DNA from: Natronohydrobacter sp.
Lineage (GTDB): Bacteria; Pseudomonadota; Alphaproteobacteria; Rhodobacterales; Rhodobacteraceae
Direction: 5' to 3'
NCBI GenBank assembly: GCA_020832555.1
Contig: JAFIEM010000033.1
Location: 1-33,637 of the forward strand
DNA: 33,637 nucleotides
In this document: positions 33,190 through 33,637 of the stretch, in pieces
How positions within the stretch are numbered: position 1 is the stretch's first letter
Layout of the letters: each line of letters starts with the position of its first letter
Made by a program: the position numbers and the translations under genes
Notes under the pieces: model-generated
Databases searched by the model: none
Told to the model about the DNA's origin: nothing
Seen by the model: only the letters and a program-made list of their open reading frames with translations

Positions 33190-33637
33190 ATGCCCCCGCT
33201 GATCTATTCCCCCGACGTGCAGGCCGCCCGCGCCGCCGGTCAGCCCATCGTTGCGCTCGAATCGACAATCATCACCCATGGCATGCCCTGGCCGCAGAAT
33301 TTCGACATGGCGCAAACCGTGGAAAACGACATCCGCGCAGGCGGGGCCACGCCCGCCACTATCGCGATCATGGACGGCCATATCCACATCGGCCTGACGG
33401 AAGCGCAGTTGCGCAGCCTCGCCCAGACCACGGACGCGATGAAACTCAGCCGCGCCGATCTGGCCGTGGCCCTTGCCACCGGGCGCACCGGGGCCACGAC
33501 CGTTGCCGCGACGATGATCTGCGCGGCGCTTGCAGGCATCGAGGTCTTTGCCACAGGTGGCATCGGTGGCGTCCATCGCAGCGCGGAAACCAGTTTCGAC
33601 ATTTCCGCCGATCTTCAGGAACTCGCCGCGACCCGCG
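33190..33637 (+). CDS. psuG: Pseudouridine-5'-phosphate glycosidase, 3'-partial
   Basis: The first 149 residues of a protein normally about 300 long; the window ends inside it. The start at 33190 has AAGGAA upstream. PsuG splits pseudouridine 5'-phosphate into uracil and ribose 5-phosphate. Visible family blocks are ALESTIITHGMP (with a conserved active-site Glu24), GGATPATIAIMDGHIHIGL, KLSRADLAVALA, GRTGATTVAATM and FATGGIGGVHR. Together with psuK it forms the two-step pseudouridine degradation unit. Confidence 0.95.
   Translation, partial: MPPLIYSPDVQAARAAGQPIVALESTIITHGMPWPQNFDMAQTVENDIRAGGATPATIAIMDGHIHIGLTEAQLRSLAQTTDAMKLSRADLAVALATGRTGATTVAATMICAALAGIEVFATGGIGGVHRSAETSFDISADLQELAATR

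Noticed and set aside
1-33637. CRISPR array, intact insertion sequence, integrase, rRNA or complete tRNA
   Set aside because: Looked for regularly spaced repeats, transposase or recombinase motifs and cloverleaf-like sequences by eye; none was convincing.

Overview
The window reads as a chromosomal segment of a GC-rich alphaproteobacterium, most likely of the Rhodobacterales (Paracoccaceae/Roseobacter relatives). The grounds are the RecA, AlaS and TruA sequences, an alphaproteobacterial-type SOS box (GTTC-N7-GTTC) upstream of recA, a tripartite tricarboxylate transporter, and heavy GC/GCG codon bias. No species can be named from the sequence alone. No CRISPR array, rRNA, complete tRNA or intact insertion sequence was seen.

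Layout. (1) 1-3.7 kb is AT-richer accessory DNA: three secreted or unrecognised ORFs, then about 1 kb without a convincing gene, including a sequence that resembles a decayed tRNA 3' end. (2) 3.7-7.1 kb is a minus-strand three-gene unit: Tat-exported amidohydrolase, outer-membrane barrel protein, secreted choloylglycine-hydrolase-like amidase. It looks like a cell-envelope amide or ester hydrolysis module. (3) 7.6-9.0 kb holds two broken transporter genes, a CPA1 antiporter and an SLC13-type permease, both with internal deletions. (4) 9.5-13.9 kb is a plus-strand set of exported proteins: a caspase-fold protein with an intact His/Cys dyad, a ClpP-fold protein, a small unknown secreted protein translationally coupled to it, and a second ClpP-fold protein. 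This is the best candidate in the window for an undescribed system. (5) 14.2-21.5 kb is a catabolic operon: acylating aldehyde dehydrogenase, AMP-forming acyl-CoA ligase and TctC-TctB-TctA, with a divergent LacI-family regulator. The enzyme pair resembles SauS/SauT of sulfoacetate degradation, here with a Tct transporter; the substrate is inferred.

(6) 21.6-25.7 kb is housekeeping and stress functions: a YqaA-type membrane protein, PPK2 polyphosphate kinase with a perfect FNR-type palindrome upstream, a YdcZ-type transporter, an SDR epimerase, truA, and a DUF1330 protein overlapping alaS. (7) 25.7-31.3 kb runs alaS to recA, normally close neighbours in many proteobacteria. Here they are separated by an intact MOSC gene, two decayed copies of the MOSC C-terminus, a 21-bp direct repeat and a pair of AT-richer small membrane proteins, so the interval looks like an insertion or duplication hotspot. 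(8) 31.5-33.6 kb carries a DUF1127 protein, a truncated aldehyde-dehydrogenase-like ORF, and the pseudouridine catabolic pair psuK-psuG, the latter cut by the window end.
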